Below are positions 8,801-16,719 of a DNA stretch of 40,555 nt, piece by piece. The position numbers and the translations under genes were made by a program. The DNA lies in the NCBI GenBank assembly GCA_030596395.1, contig JAUVKF010000024.1, positions 1-40,555 of the forward strand, in the 5' to 3' direction. Below the pieces are notes generated by a model. That model was given only the letters and a program-made list of their open reading frames with translations, had not been told where the DNA came from and did no database searches. Each line of letters starts with the position of its first letter. Positions within the stretch are counted from its first letter, which is position 1. This DNA comes from Chlorobiota bacterium (lineage in GTDB: Bacteria > Bacteroidota > Bacteroidia > Bacteroidales > F082).

Positions 8801-9191
8801 ACAGCACTATCAAATTCTACATATTGCCGACTGGTGCAATGAATGTGGCAATTGCACAACTTTTTGTCCCACATCAGGTGCTCCATACAAAGACAAGCCT
8901 CATTTATATCTGAATAAGAAAAGCTTCGACGATGAAAAAGACGGTTATTACCTGAACAACTCGTCAGGTCACGATATCATATATTCAAAAAAGGGGGATC
9001 ATTATTCGATGCTAGCCAGGTTCAATGATCATTTTTTATACCAATCAAATGATATCGTGGCAAAACTTGATTTGGGTTCTTTCGAGATAAAAGACCTCTC
9101 ATCCCATAAAAAGGATAAATTTGAAATTGATTTGCAGGAGGCGGTTGAGATGGATATCATCATGCAGGGAGCAAAATCATTTTTTGAATAA
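5841..9191 (+). CDS. ygfK: YgfK-type Fe-S/flavin oxidoreductase
   Basis: This 1116-residue protein resembles E. coli YgfK (about 1030 residues, annotated as a putative selenate reductase subunit and required in urate-degrading clusters). Residues 1-420 form a dihydroorotate-dehydrogenase-like barrel (VGVAAGPHTQLSQNI near 50; LSTMHGCPVDEIEK near 210; LKPGGYGR near 375). Residues about 450-530 are the cysteine-rich domain of GltD/DPYD proteins (CVNAPCVDTCP, CDHPCQLKC). A FAD Rossmann motif VAIIGAGPSGLS (~548) and an NAD(P) motif HVVIIGGGNTAMDAA (~677) follow. C-terminal ferredoxin-type clusters are CLFCDEFCSICTTVCP (~935) and CNECGNCTTFCP (~1000). About 33 residues near 741-773 carry two ATSVA copies and derive from in-frame REP elements. 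It would move electrons between NAD(P)H and a purine intermediate; the exact reaction is not shown by the sequence. Confidence 0.92.
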   Translation: MSDKFTITPLDQLLKIILKQIDHGRLFGIPSELFYKPKPTDPFRSYRYSQLMETPIGVAAGPHTQLSQNIVIAWLMGARYIELKTIQTLDELYVAKPCIDMQDEGYNCEWSQELKVYESFDQYLDAWIIIHILKHKFNWGNPTEAGLIFNMSVGYDYEGIQNKNVQWFLDSMSDASDEIKRKKESIRSMYPDISQLKINPCISNNITLSTMHGCPVDEIEKIGKYLIEEKKLHASIKLNPTLLGEYDLPQILDNSGFETKVPNIAFDHDPKFEEMVSIIRNLEKSAKKSNVHFGLKLTNTLESRNHKNTFPSSEEMMYLSGRALHPISIKVAEKLQNEFEGMLDISFCAGVDAFNVSDVISCGLYPVTICSDILKPGGYGRFNQYIEQLQFNFGKRNSTSINEFIQSDNQTETIEEAALINLKKYAQTVLTDDRYKKTAIHEPNIKTDRKLEAFDCVNAPCVDTCPTNQDIPDYLYYTSKGKIDKAHNVILKTNPFPRITGMICDHPCQLKCTLINYNNPVQIREVKRFIAENSNSAEASSLIKNQKKVAIIGAGPSGLSCAYFLTNSGFDVSVYEKKTKPGGMVSGAIPAFRLTDDAFEADLNRIEAAGVKINYNVNINEPFFSKIRSENDFVYISTGAQQSTQLNIENINANGVHEPLQFLFDAKENKPTGIGKHVVIIGGGNTAMDAARTAYRLVGKNGSVTIIYRRSLKQMPADIGEIKAVMQEGMKIIELAAPLKINVTATSVAVPANTNIERGQPHTDVPATSVAAVQSLTCIKMKLRGVDRSGRPKPVPIPGSEFTFNCDTIIPAIGQELAIDFVDLVKLTVKPGSYETQLENVFIGGDALRGASTAINAIGDGRKVAEVIIGKAKINLPSKIVNGRISLDLNEHIINRTRRTNQIQATESPLSDRKNFKLVSKTFTEEQAIQEASRCLFCDEFCSICTTVCPNLAFHTYETEHRQYYLQNIIVEDGNFHIDGEKLFEISQHYQILHIADWCNECGNCTTFCPTSGAPYKDKPHLYLNKKSFDDEKDGYYLNNSSGHDIIYSKKGDHYSMLARFNDHFLYQSNDIVAKLDLGSFEIKDLSSHKKDKFEIDLQEAVEMDIIMQGAKSFFE
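8066..8158. repeat. Two REP elements inside the ygfK coding sequence
   Basis: GGCAACTTCAGTCGCC (8072-8087, one mismatch from the palindrome) and GGCGACTTCAGTCGCC (8138-8153) lie in the same orientation and the same reading frame, both translated as ATSVA. The first, with its flanks, is 24/25 identical to the REP next to the RAYT gene (18715-18739). The intervening protein is low in similarity to YgfK and sits exactly between two conserved blocks. Confidence 0.9.
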
Positions 9192-9215
9192 CTAAAATGA
9201 AATAAAACGAACTTT

Positions 9216-10682
9216 ATGAATACGAAGAAAGTCCTTGAAAATACGATCAAACGATGCAGGGAACGACATATTATCCTCCCCACTTACAAGCAAATGAAAA
9301 ACCCGGATTTAATCCCCGGAAAGATCAAGGATAAGTTACGGAATATTGGCCTTTGGGATTTGAACTCACTGAATATGTTCCGTATTACATGGAAAAACGA
9401 AGCTGTTGATTTTGGTGGTGGTTTCGGCAATGTAAACTATCTGGAGTTGCCTTCTTCCCTTACGGGGACTAAAGCAAGAATTATCATGCTTATTGGAAAA
9501 TACTTCCCGACAGGTGCTCATAAAGTGGGTGCCACATTTGGTCCATTGGTTGAAAAACTGGTTACCGGCAGATTCGACCCTACACGCCAAAAAGCCTTAT
9601 GGCCTTCAACAGGAAATTACTGCCGCGGTGGAGCATACGACTCTTATTTACTGGGTTGTGAATCGATTGCTGTCCTGCCTGAAGGCATGTCGCAGGAACG
9701 CTTTGACTGGCTTCATAAAGTAGGTGCCGAGGTGATTGCCACTCCGGGAACCGAAAGCAATGTGAAAGAAATCTATGACAAGGTAAAAGAACTCCTGGCA
9801 GAACGGGGAGATGAAATTGTAAACCTGAACCAGTTTGAAGAGATCGGGAATTCATTGTGGCATTATGCCGTGACCGGCTCAGCTATGGAAGAAGTATTTC
9901 AGCAGGTTAAAAATGATAAAGACCGGTTGACAGGAATTTTTCTAACTCAGGGTTCTGCAGGTACACTTGGCTGTACTGACTATTTAAGAACGCTTCACCC
10001 CACAACAAAGGTATGTGCCGGCGAAGCGCTTCAGTGCCCAACCCTTTTACTGAATGGTTATGGCGAACACCGTATTGAAGGCATTGGCGATAAGCATGTT
10101 CCCTGGATCCATAATATTAAAAACATGGATCTTGTAGCAGGTATTGATGATAACCCGAATATCCGCATCATGCGCCTGTTCAATGAATCGGAAGGTGTTA
10201 ATTATTTGAAGAGTGAGCTTGGATTAGATGCTGAACTGGTGGACAAACTCAAATACCTCGGCATTTCATCCATCGCCAACCTGATGGGATCTATCAAACT
10301 GGCCAAATATTATGAAGCAACTAAAAATGATGTCATATTAACAGTAGCAACCGACTCGATGGATATGTACCAGTCACGCTTGAAGGAAGAAAACGAAAAG
10401 CATGGGGAGTTCAATAATATGGACGCGGCAGTTAGTTTTGAAGCAGATCTGATGGGTTTAAAAACCGATCATATGATCGAGATGAACTACTACGACAAGA
10501 AACGGATGCACAATCTGAAATATTTTACCTGGGTGGAACAGCAGGGAAAAACCGTTGAAGAACTGAATGCCCAGTGGTACGATGATACTTACTGGACTTC
10601 GCGTTATGCCCAAGTTGATGAATGGGATGAAGAAATCATGGAGTTCAATGAAAGGACAGGTGTGTTGAAAGAGTATTTATAG
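9216..10682 (+). CDS. Fold-type-II PLP-dependent enzyme of the purine cluster
   Basis: This 488-residue enzyme belongs to the tryptophan synthase beta/cysteine synthase fold. The Schiff-base lysine is K103 in PTGAHKVGATFG. The substrate-binding loop is STGNYCRGGAYDS (near 130) and a glycine-rich cofactor loop is LTQGSAGTLGCTDYL (near 250). I recognise it as the 'PLP' gene that accompanies ygfK and ssnA in urate-degrading clusters of anaerobic bacteria, rather than as a biosynthetic enzyme. Its reaction is probably a beta-elimination or lyase step on an amino-acid-like ring-opening product. It begins 24 nt after ygfK and is followed 30 nt later by a KilA-N gene. Cysteine synthase is unlikely given the length and the unusual N-terminal ~60 residues. 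Confidence 0.85.
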   Translation: MNTKKVLENTIKRCRERHIILPTYKQMKNPDLIPGKIKDKLRNIGLWDLNSLNMFRITWKNEAVDFGGGFGNVNYLELPSSLTGTKARIIMLIGKYFPTGAHKVGATFGPLVEKLVTGRFDPTRQKALWPSTGNYCRGGAYDSYLLGCESIAVLPEGMSQERFDWLHKVGAEVIATPGTESNVKEIYDKVKELLAERGDEIVNLNQFEEIGNSLWHYAVTGSAMEEVFQQVKNDKDRLTGIFLTQGSAGTLGCTDYLRTLHPTTKVCAGEALQCPTLLLNGYGEHRIEGIGDKHVPWIHNIKNMDLVAGIDDNPNIRIMRLFNESEGVNYLKSELGLDAELVDKLKYLGISSIANLMGSIKLAKYYEATKNDVILTVATDSMDMYQSRLKEENEKHGEFNNMDAAVSFEADLMGLKTDHMIEMNYYDKKRMHNLKYFTWVEQQGKTVEELNAQWYDDTYWTSRYAQVDEWDEEIMEFNERTGVLKEYL

Positions 10683-10712
10683 AGTACTATTTTTATCTAA
10701 ACTACTGATATC

Positions 10713-11534
10713 ATGAAGAAGAATAAAATTGTTGTTCAGCAGACTGAAATAAATATCATTAAGAAACAGAAAGAAGACTTTATCTCGCTAACAGATATTG
10801 GCAAGTATCGTAATCAGAAAGAACCATTTTCCATCATCAACAACTGGATGCGTAACCGGAGCACCATTGAATTCATAGGTTTATGGGAAAAATTGAACAA
10901 CCCTGATTTTAAACCTATCGAATTCGATAGGTTTAGAAATGAGTCTGGTAGCAACTATTTTGTTTTATCACCACAAAGATGGATCGCCTCTACCAATGCC
11001 AAAGGAATCATATCAAAATCGGGTAGATACGGAGGTACTTTTGCCCACAAAGATATCGCTTTTGAATTTGCTACCTGGATTTCTTCTGAATTCAAATTGT
11101 ATTTAATTACAGAATTCCAACGCCTTAAAGAAGACGAAAAAGACCGATTACAACTGGAATGGAATGTGCAACGTATCATCGCTAAAGCCAATTACCGAAT
11201 TCATACCGATGCGATTAAAGAAAATCTGATTCCACCAACATTAAGCAAAAGCCAGATCAACTTTGTATATGCCAATGAAGCAGACTTGCTAAATATGGCA
11301 CTTTTCGGAAAAACAGCAAAACAATGGCGAGATGAAAATCCTAAAGCCGAAGGAAATATACGTGACCAGGCAACAATTGAACAGTTGGTTGTGCTCTCAA
11401 ACCTCGAAAGTATTAATGCCGTGCTTATCCGCCAAGGGCTTGTCCAAAGCGAACGCTTACAACAATTGAACAGCATCGCTATTACCCAAATAAAATCACT
11501 TCTGGGAAATAAAAATTTGAAAAAACTGAAATAA
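10713..11534 (+). CDS. KilA-N domain DNA-binding protein
   Basis: This 273-residue protein has a KilA-N domain at about residues 20-130: DFISLTDIGKYRNQKEPF, then INNWMRNRSTIEFIGLWEKL, with SGRYGGTFAHKDIAFEFATW and LYLITEFQRLK. The C-terminal half (130-270) is helical and resembles the region that follows KilA-N in many Bacteroidetes chromosomal proteins (NLESINAVLIRQGL). KilA-N domains are found in phage and large DNA-virus proteins and are thought to bind DNA. The gene is co-directional with the pathway genes, 30 nt after the PLP enzyme and 38 nt before the threonine-synthase-like gene, so it is probably co-transcribed. It is the second phage-type DNA-binding gene in this cluster; its role is unknown. 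Confidence 0.9.
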   Translation: MKKNKIVVQQTEINIIKKQKEDFISLTDIGKYRNQKEPFSIINNWMRNRSTIEFIGLWEKLNNPDFKPIEFDRFRNESGSNYFVLSPQRWIASTNAKGIISKSGRYGGTFAHKDIAFEFATWISSEFKLYLITEFQRLKEDEKDRLQLEWNVQRIIAKANYRIHTDAIKENLIPPTLSKSQINFVYANEADLLNMALFGKTAKQWRDENPKAEGNIRDQATIEQLVVLSNLESINAVLIRQGLVQSERLQQLNSIAITQIKSLLGNKNLKKLK

Positions 11535-11572
11535 ATTATGAGTGCATAATTAATCCAACAAAACATTCTAAA

Positions 11573-12847
11573 TTGAACCAAATACAATCACATACTAAAT
11601 TCCATTATCAATGCATAAACTGTGGGTGTCAGTATGACAACGCTGAAGTGCGATATTTGTGCCCCGATTGCGAAAGCATAAACACTCCCAACCTTCCACC
11701 AAAAGGAGTCCTCAAAACAATCTATAATTACGAGAAGATAAACTCCTCATTTACGAAACTCAAACAAAACCAATTCCTTGATTTACTCCCCATTCAAAAA
11801 GCCGAAAGCCTCCCCAATCTTCAAATTGGAAACACCCCACTGTATTCGATTAGCAAGCTAAATCAGTCACCACTACCCTTTCAGTTATTTCTTAAGGATG
11901 ATTCGCAAAATCCTACTTACTCCTTTAAAGACAGGGCATCATCCCTGGTTTCGGCCTTTGCCAAAGAGCAGGATATTGAAACGATCATCACGGCATCAAC
12001 CGGGAATGCGGGTTCTTCTCTCGCTGGCATCTGTGCTGCACAAGGGCAAAAAGCCATCATCCTGCTGCCGGAAGGAGCGCCAATTGCCAAATTAGCGCAA
12101 TCCCTCATGTATGGCGCAAAGGTTATCCGCGTAAAGGGAACCTATGATGATGCTTTTGAATTGAGTATTGAAGCAACAAAACAGTTCGGTTTTTACAACC
12201 GGAACACAGCCTTTAACCCTTTAACAATTGAAGGAAAGAAAATTGTTTCATTTGAATTGTTTGAGCAAATGGGCTACAAAATACCCGACAGAATATTTGT
12301 CCCTGTCGGGGATGGTGTAATTATTTCGGGCGTTTACAAGGGATTCGAAGACCTGATGAAATTAGGTTTCATCGATAAAATGCCTGTTGTTGTTGCTGTC
12401 CAGTCTGAAGGAAGCGATAACCTTGTAAGAAATTGTAAAGGCGGATTTATCCGCCTAATCAAAGACGTAACCCAGATAGATTTCATTATAAAACCAAGCC
12501 AAACCATAGCAGATTCAATTTCAGTAGACATCCCCCGTAACTTTTACATGACCCAACAATTCATTCAAAAATATCATGGCGAATTTTTAAGTGTTTCCGA
12601 TAATGAAATCATAGAAGCTTCCAAATTATTATCAAAAAACTCCGGATTGTTTGCAGAACCTGCTGCCGCTACTGCCTTCGCAGGTTTTCTGTCGTACAAT
12701 GAGCAAAAAAAGTTGCCTGAAAACTCCTCAAACGTGGTATTACTTACCGGTAGTGGATTAAAAGATTTGAAAGCCTTTAACAAGATCCTGGATATTCCGG
12801 ATGCCATCAATCCTGACTTGAACGAACTCAAAAGTCTATTGCCATGA
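11573..12847 (+). CDS. Threonine-synthase-like PLP enzyme
   Basis: This 424-residue fold-type-II PLP enzyme has an N-terminal zinc ribbon (C14, C17, C30, C33) as in many threonine synthases, the Schiff-base lysine K119 in TYSFKDRAS, the binding loop STGNAGSSLAG, LLPEGAPIAK, and the C-terminal VLLTGSGLKD. By sequence it could be ThrC. Its place between ygfK and xdhD, and the absence of YgeX, make a catabolic lyase role (for example on 2,3-diaminopropionate) an attractive inference. No ATG is available near the N-terminus; TTG at 11573 is the likely start, preserving the zinc ribbon. Its last 4 nt overlap xdhD (ATGA). A REP palindrome at 12440-12455 is read in frame as GGFIR. Confidence 0.82.
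   Translation: MNQIQSHTKFHYQCINCGCQYDNAEVRYLCPDCESINTPNLPPKGVLKTIYNYEKINSSFTKLKQNQFLDLLPIQKAESLPNLQIGNTPLYSISKLNQSPLPFQLFLKDDSQNPTYSFKDRASSLVSAFAKEQDIETIITASTGNAGSSLAGICAAQGQKAIILLPEGAPIAKLAQSLMYGAKVIRVKGTYDDAFELSIEATKQFGFYNRNTAFNPLTIEGKKIVSFELFEQMGYKIPDRIFVPVGDGVIISGVYKGFEDLMKLGFIDKMPVVVAVQSEGSDNLVRNCKGGFIRLIKDVTQIDFIIKPSQTIADSISVDIPRNFYMTQQFIQKYHGEFLSVSDNEIIEASKLLSKNSGLFAEPAAATAFAGFLSYNEQKKLPENSSNVVLLTGSGLKDLKAFNKILDIPDAINPDLNELKSLLP
12440..12455. repeat. REP palindrome inside the threonine-synthase-like gene
   Basis: GGCGGATTTATCCGCC is a 16-bp near-perfect palindrome identical to the one at 19374-19389 beside the RAYT gene. It is read in frame as GGFIR within CKGGFIRLIK. Confidence 0.75.
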
Positions 12848-15393
12848 TCAATTTTAAGCTTAACGGTAAAAAAGTGTCTTATGATGACGATCCTAATCAG
12901 ACCTTGCTGAAATATTTACGTCTTGTTCAACAGATCACTTCAGCAAAAGATGGTTGCTCCGGTCAAGCTGCTTGTGGTGCATGTACCGTTGAAATAAACG
13001 GAAAAGCAAAACTGGCATGTGTCACCAAAATAAAGACTCTTGAAAATGCTGAAATTTACACACTCGAGGGATTTCCCGAATATGTTAAAGACACCATCGC
13101 GAAAGCTTTTGTAAACAAGGGTGCTGTTCAGTGTGGTTTTTGTACGCCGGGATTCATAAGCCGGACCAAGGTGCTTCTGGCAGACAACCCAAATCCAACA
13201 ATTGAAGAAATCCAAAAGGCTATCAAGCCACACCTGTGCCGCTGCACCGGCTACAAAAAAATTGAAGATGCCATCCAGAATGCCAGTGAAGCAATAAGAG
13301 AAAACAAAAAGCTGGAGATTCGGAGCACATCTGGCAAAATCGGGGTTTCCCATCCAAAATATGAGGCTTATCAAACGGCAATCGGGGAGCGGGATTTTGT
13401 TGATGACCTTTCTGTTGAAGGAATGCTTTTTGCCGCATTAAAATTCAGCGATTATCCCAGCGCAAAAGTTATTCAAATCAACTCTAAAAAAGCAGAAAAC
13501 ATGGAAGGAGTTCATCGTGTTTTTACTGCTAAAGATATTCCGGGTGAACAAAAAATCGGCCTTATTTACAAGGATTGGCCAGTGATGATTAGTGAAGGAG
13601 AAAACACACATTATATTGGAGATGTGCTGGCTGGCGTTGTAGCTGACACTGAAGAAATTGCGCGAATGGCAGTTGATCTGATAGAAGTTGAATACGAGGT
13701 TTACCAATCCATAACCGATGTCTTTAAAGCAATCAAAGCAAAACCCATTCATCCCGAAAGGCCGAATCATTTTGACACAACACAATTTACAGTTGGTGAT
13801 CTTGAAAAAGCGCAAATAAATTCAAAATTCATCTCCAAAGGAAGCTACGAAACACAAAGAATAGAACATGCCTTTTTGGAAAAAGAAGCTGCTGTTGCTG
13901 AACCAGATGGCAAGGGAGGAATAATACTATACAGCCAAAGCCAGGGTGTTTACGAAGATCGCCGACAGGTGGCTATGATCTTAGGTATCCCTGAAGAAAA
14001 AGTCAGAGTAATCCTGGTTCCTAATGGTGGTGGATTTGGCGGGAAAGAAGACCTGAGTGTACAGGGACAAACAGCACTGTTTGCATTTCTTTTGAACAAA
14101 CCCGTAAAACTTACATTGAGCAGGGATGAGTCTATCAGTCTGCACCCAAAACGGCATCCGATATTTATGGATATGGAAGTCGGGGCCGATGAAAATGGTA
14201 TGCTTACTTATTTAAAGCTAGCCGCAGTTGGTGACACCGGCGCTTATGCTTCTGTCGGGACAAAAGTGCTTGAACGGGTGGCTGGTCATGCTGCCGGAGG
14301 ATATTATATTCCCAATGTGGAGATAGAAGCCAAAACAGTTTACACAAACAATATACCTTCAGGTGCTATGCGTGGATTCGGCGCACCACAGGTAGAATTT
14401 GCCCTCGAAAGTTGTATTGATGATTTGTGCAATAAAGGTGGTTTCGACCGCTGGCAGTTTCGCTATGACAATGCTCTTGTGGACGGATTGAGTACTTCAA
14501 CCGGCCAAAAACTATATGGTGTTGGAATCCGTGCCTGCCTTGATGCTGTAAAAAAGGAATTCAACGAGGCGAAATACGCCGGAATTGCCTGTGCAATAAA
14601 GAACTCAGGTGTGGGTAATGGCATGGAAGACAGTTCAAAAGTAAAGATCGAAATTGTATCTTCAACTGAAATAAAAATATACCACGGCTGGACAGAAATG
14701 GGGCAGGGCGTTCATAACATGGCTTTACAAACCCTCTGCGAAGAAACCGGTGTCTCTCCTGAATTTATTCAGGTGATTGTTGACACTGAGGCCCAGGTAA
14801 AAACCGGCATGACAACCTCCTCGAGAGCGACGGCACTGGTCGGCCTGGCGGTAATCAATGCTGCCAAAACACTAAAGGGTGATTTGAAAACCATGAGTCT
14901 GGATCAACTTGCCGGTAAAACTTACAAAGGAGAATACATTTGCAACTGGACCACAAAACCGGGTAGTAATGTTGATAAACAGATCACCCATTATTCTTAT
15001 GGATATGCTGTCCAGGTTTGCATACTGGAAGAAGAAGGTAATATTGATAAAATGATTGCCGCTCATGATGGTGGCAAAATCATGAACCCTATGTTGTTCG
15101 AGGGCCAGGTAGAAGGTGGCGTACACATGGGGTTGGGTTTTGCACTAACCGAAGACTTGCCCATGAAAGATGGATATTTGGTCAGTAAAAAGATGCGTGA
15201 CCTGAAAATTCTGAGAGCACATGAAACACCGGAAATCGTTGTAAAACAAATTGAAGTTCCAGATCCGGTCGGACCCTACGGAGCAAAAGGCATTGGGGAA
15301 ATTGGGATGGTACCCACAGCTGCTGCTGTTGCCAATGCTTTAACTAGTTTTGATGGCATTAGGAGAATGAAGTTGCCATTGAGAAGAAAATAA
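12844..15393 (+). CDS. xdhD: XdhD-like molybdenum hydroxylase ([2Fe-2S] domains fused to Mo domain)
   Basis: This 849-residue protein fuses two [2Fe-2S] domains (residues 1-160) to a molybdopterin domain (about 170-845) and has no FAD domain, the layout of the selenium-dependent xanthine dehydrogenase/XdhD family. Ligands are C38, C44, C47, C59 in the first cluster and C97, C100, C132, C134 in the second (QCGFCTPGF, LCRCTGY). Mo-domain motifs are GGGFGGKEDLS, AMRGFGAPQ, TEMGQGVHNM and YGAKGIGEIGM with the catalytic glutamate. The first cluster loop has one extra residue (C-x5-C instead of the usual C-x4-C). Electrons would need an external partner such as YgfK or XdhA. Whether it contains labile selenium cannot be told. 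It overlaps the preceding gene by 4 nt. Confidence 0.9.
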   Translation: MINFKLNGKKVSYDDDPNQTLLKYLRLVQQITSAKDGCSGQAACGACTVEINGKAKLACVTKIKTLENAEIYTLEGFPEYVKDTIAKAFVNKGAVQCGFCTPGFISRTKVLLADNPNPTIEEIQKAIKPHLCRCTGYKKIEDAIQNASEAIRENKKLEIRSTSGKIGVSHPKYEAYQTAIGERDFVDDLSVEGMLFAALKFSDYPSAKVIQINSKKAENMEGVHRVFTAKDIPGEQKIGLIYKDWPVMISEGENTHYIGDVLAGVVADTEEIARMAVDLIEVEYEVYQSITDVFKAIKAKPIHPERPNHFDTTQFTVGDLEKAQINSKFISKGSYETQRIEHAFLEKEAAVAEPDGKGGIILYSQSQGVYEDRRQVAMILGIPEEKVRVILVPNGGGFGGKEDLSVQGQTALFAFLLNKPVKLTLSRDESISLHPKRHPIFMDMEVGADENGMLTYLKLAAVGDTGAYASVGTKVLERVAGHAAGGYYIPNVEIEAKTVYTNNIPSGAMRGFGAPQVEFALESCIDDLCNKGGFDRWQFRYDNALVDGLSTSTGQKLYGVGIRACLDAVKKEFNEAKYAGIACAIKNSGVGNGMEDSSKVKIEIVSSTEIKIYHGWTEMGQGVHNMALQTLCEETGVSPEFIQVIVDTEAQVKTGMTTSSRATALVGLAVINAAKTLKGDLKTMSLDQLAGKTYKGEYICNWTTKPGSNVDKQITHYSYGYAVQVCILEEEGNIDKMIAAHDGGKIMNPMLFEGQVEGGVHMGLGFALTEDLPMKDGYLVSKKMRDLKILRAHETPEIVVKQIEVPDPVGPYGAKGIGEIGMVPTAAAVANALTSFDGIRRMKLPLRRK

Positions 15394-15407
15394 TGAGAAG
15401 AAAATAA
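15380..15407. repeat. 14-bp tandem duplication across the xdhD stop codon
   Basis: TGAGAAGAAAATAA occurs at 15380-15393 and again, exactly, at 15394-15407. The first copy contains the xdhD stop; the second fills the gap before ssnA. It looks like a recent slippage duplication. Confidence 0.85.
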
Positions 15408-15408
15408 T

Positions 15409-16680
15409 ATGACCCTTGTTCTAAAAAACGCGACATATATCGATTGGAAAAGCCTTGAGTTTATCCGAACCAATATTTTGGTAACTGAAGGAATAGATGG
15501 CGCTATCCGGTTTGTTGATAATATTGAAGGCTTAAAAGAAGATCACGAGTTTATTGATTGCTCCGGAAAATTTGTAACCAAATCATTTGCCGTTGGCCAT
15601 CATCATGTTTATTCTGCTCTGGCTAGGGGAATGCCTCCACCAAAAAAAACGCCAAAAAACTTTCCTGAAATACTGAAATACATCTGGTGGATCCTCGATA
15701 AATCGCTTGACAGGGAAAGCATCAAAGCAAGCGCGTTTGCTACTGCGATGGCTTGTGCAAAAGCTGGTTCTACATTCGTCATCGATCACCATGCTTCACC
15801 GAATTGCATTGAAGGATCTTTAGACATTATTTCAGAGGCTTTCGAAAAAGTGGGCATCAGCCATCTGCTTTGCTATGAAATTTCCGACAGGGACGGGTCG
15901 GATAGTACGGAAAAAGGTCTTGCCGAAACTGAGCGGTATCTGCAAAAGAACCAGAGCCTTGTCGGTTTACATGCCCCATTTACAGTAGGTGATGAAACCA
16001 TGAAACAGGCTTCGGACCTGATGCAAAAGTTTAATTCAGGCATTCATATTCATGTAGCAGAAGATATTTACGACCAGAAATATTGCGAAGAGCATTATCA
16101 TAAACGTGTGGTTGAGCGACTGAATGATTTTGGCATACTGAATTCCTCAAAATCAATACTTGGGCATTGCCTTCATCTTGGTGAAAAGGAAAAAGAACTG
16201 ATCAGAAATTTAAATGCCTGGGTTGTCGAGAATATGGAAAGCAACCTGAAAAACAAGGTAGGTTATTTTAATGGAGAGGGTCTTGGAGACAACATTATGC
16301 TAGGTACCGATGGCATGCACAGCGATATGTTGCGAAGTGCGAAGGCCGCATTTTTCGTTGGGCAGAGGCATGACAATATTGATTACGCCTCCGCATATTC
16401 ACGTTTCAGGAATGTTCACCGATATCTTGAATCAAATGGCTTTTCGGGTGATGGAGAAAATAATCTGGTTGTGCTCGATTACCATTCTCCTACCCCAATA
16501 AATAAAGATAATTTTTTAGGACATTTCATTTTTAGTTTGACTTCAAATGATGTGCAGCATGTAATTTCAAATGGAAAATTAATCGTTAAAAACAAAACTC
16601 TCCAGACGATTGATGAAAATGAAATATTCGATTTTACCCGTGAGCAGGCAGTAAAGCTCTGGGAAAGAATGAGTCGTTAA
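15409..16680 (+). CDS. ssnA: SsnA-type aminohydrolase
   Basis: This 423-residue member of the amidohydrolase superfamily (TIM barrel, metal dependent) matches SsnA, the aminohydrolase linked to ygfK in E. coli and in urate-degrading clusters. The metal-binding start is GHHHVYSALARG (H64-H66), followed by IHIHVAED (near 210), GHCLHLGEKE (near 247), ENMESN (near 280) and the aspartate in GTDGMHSDM (near 304). SsnA proteins probably hydrolyse a ring or amidine intermediate of purine breakdown; the true substrate is not evident from sequence. It starts 15 nt after xdhD and ends about 39 nt before the YgjV-like gene, in one operon. Confidence 0.92.
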   Translation: MTLVLKNATYIDWKSLEFIRTNILVTEGIDGAIRFVDNIEGLKEDHEFIDCSGKFVTKSFAVGHHHVYSALARGMPPPKKTPKNFPEILKYIWWILDKSLDRESIKASAFATAMACAKAGSTFVIDHHASPNCIEGSLDIISEAFEKVGISHLLCYEISDRDGSDSTEKGLAETERYLQKNQSLVGLHAPFTVGDETMKQASDLMQKFNSGIHIHVAEDIYDQKYCEEHYHKRVVERLNDFGILNSSKSILGHCLHLGEKEKELIRNLNAWVVENMESNLKNKVGYFNGEGLGDNIMLGTDGMHSDMLRSAKAAFFVGQRHDNIDYASAYSRFRNVHRYLESNGFSGDGENNLVVLDYHSPTPINKDNFLGHFIFSLTSNDVQHVISNGKLIVKNKTLQTIDENEIFDFTREQAVKLWERMSR

Positions 16681-16719
16681 CAATTCTTTTTGGGTTTTTA
16701 ATTAAAAGATAATTATTTG

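Noticed and set aside
9216..10682. Cysteine synthase or tryptophan synthase beta chain
   Set aside because: It shares the fold, but the length, the N-terminal region and the position directly after ygfK point to the cluster-specific PLP enzyme.
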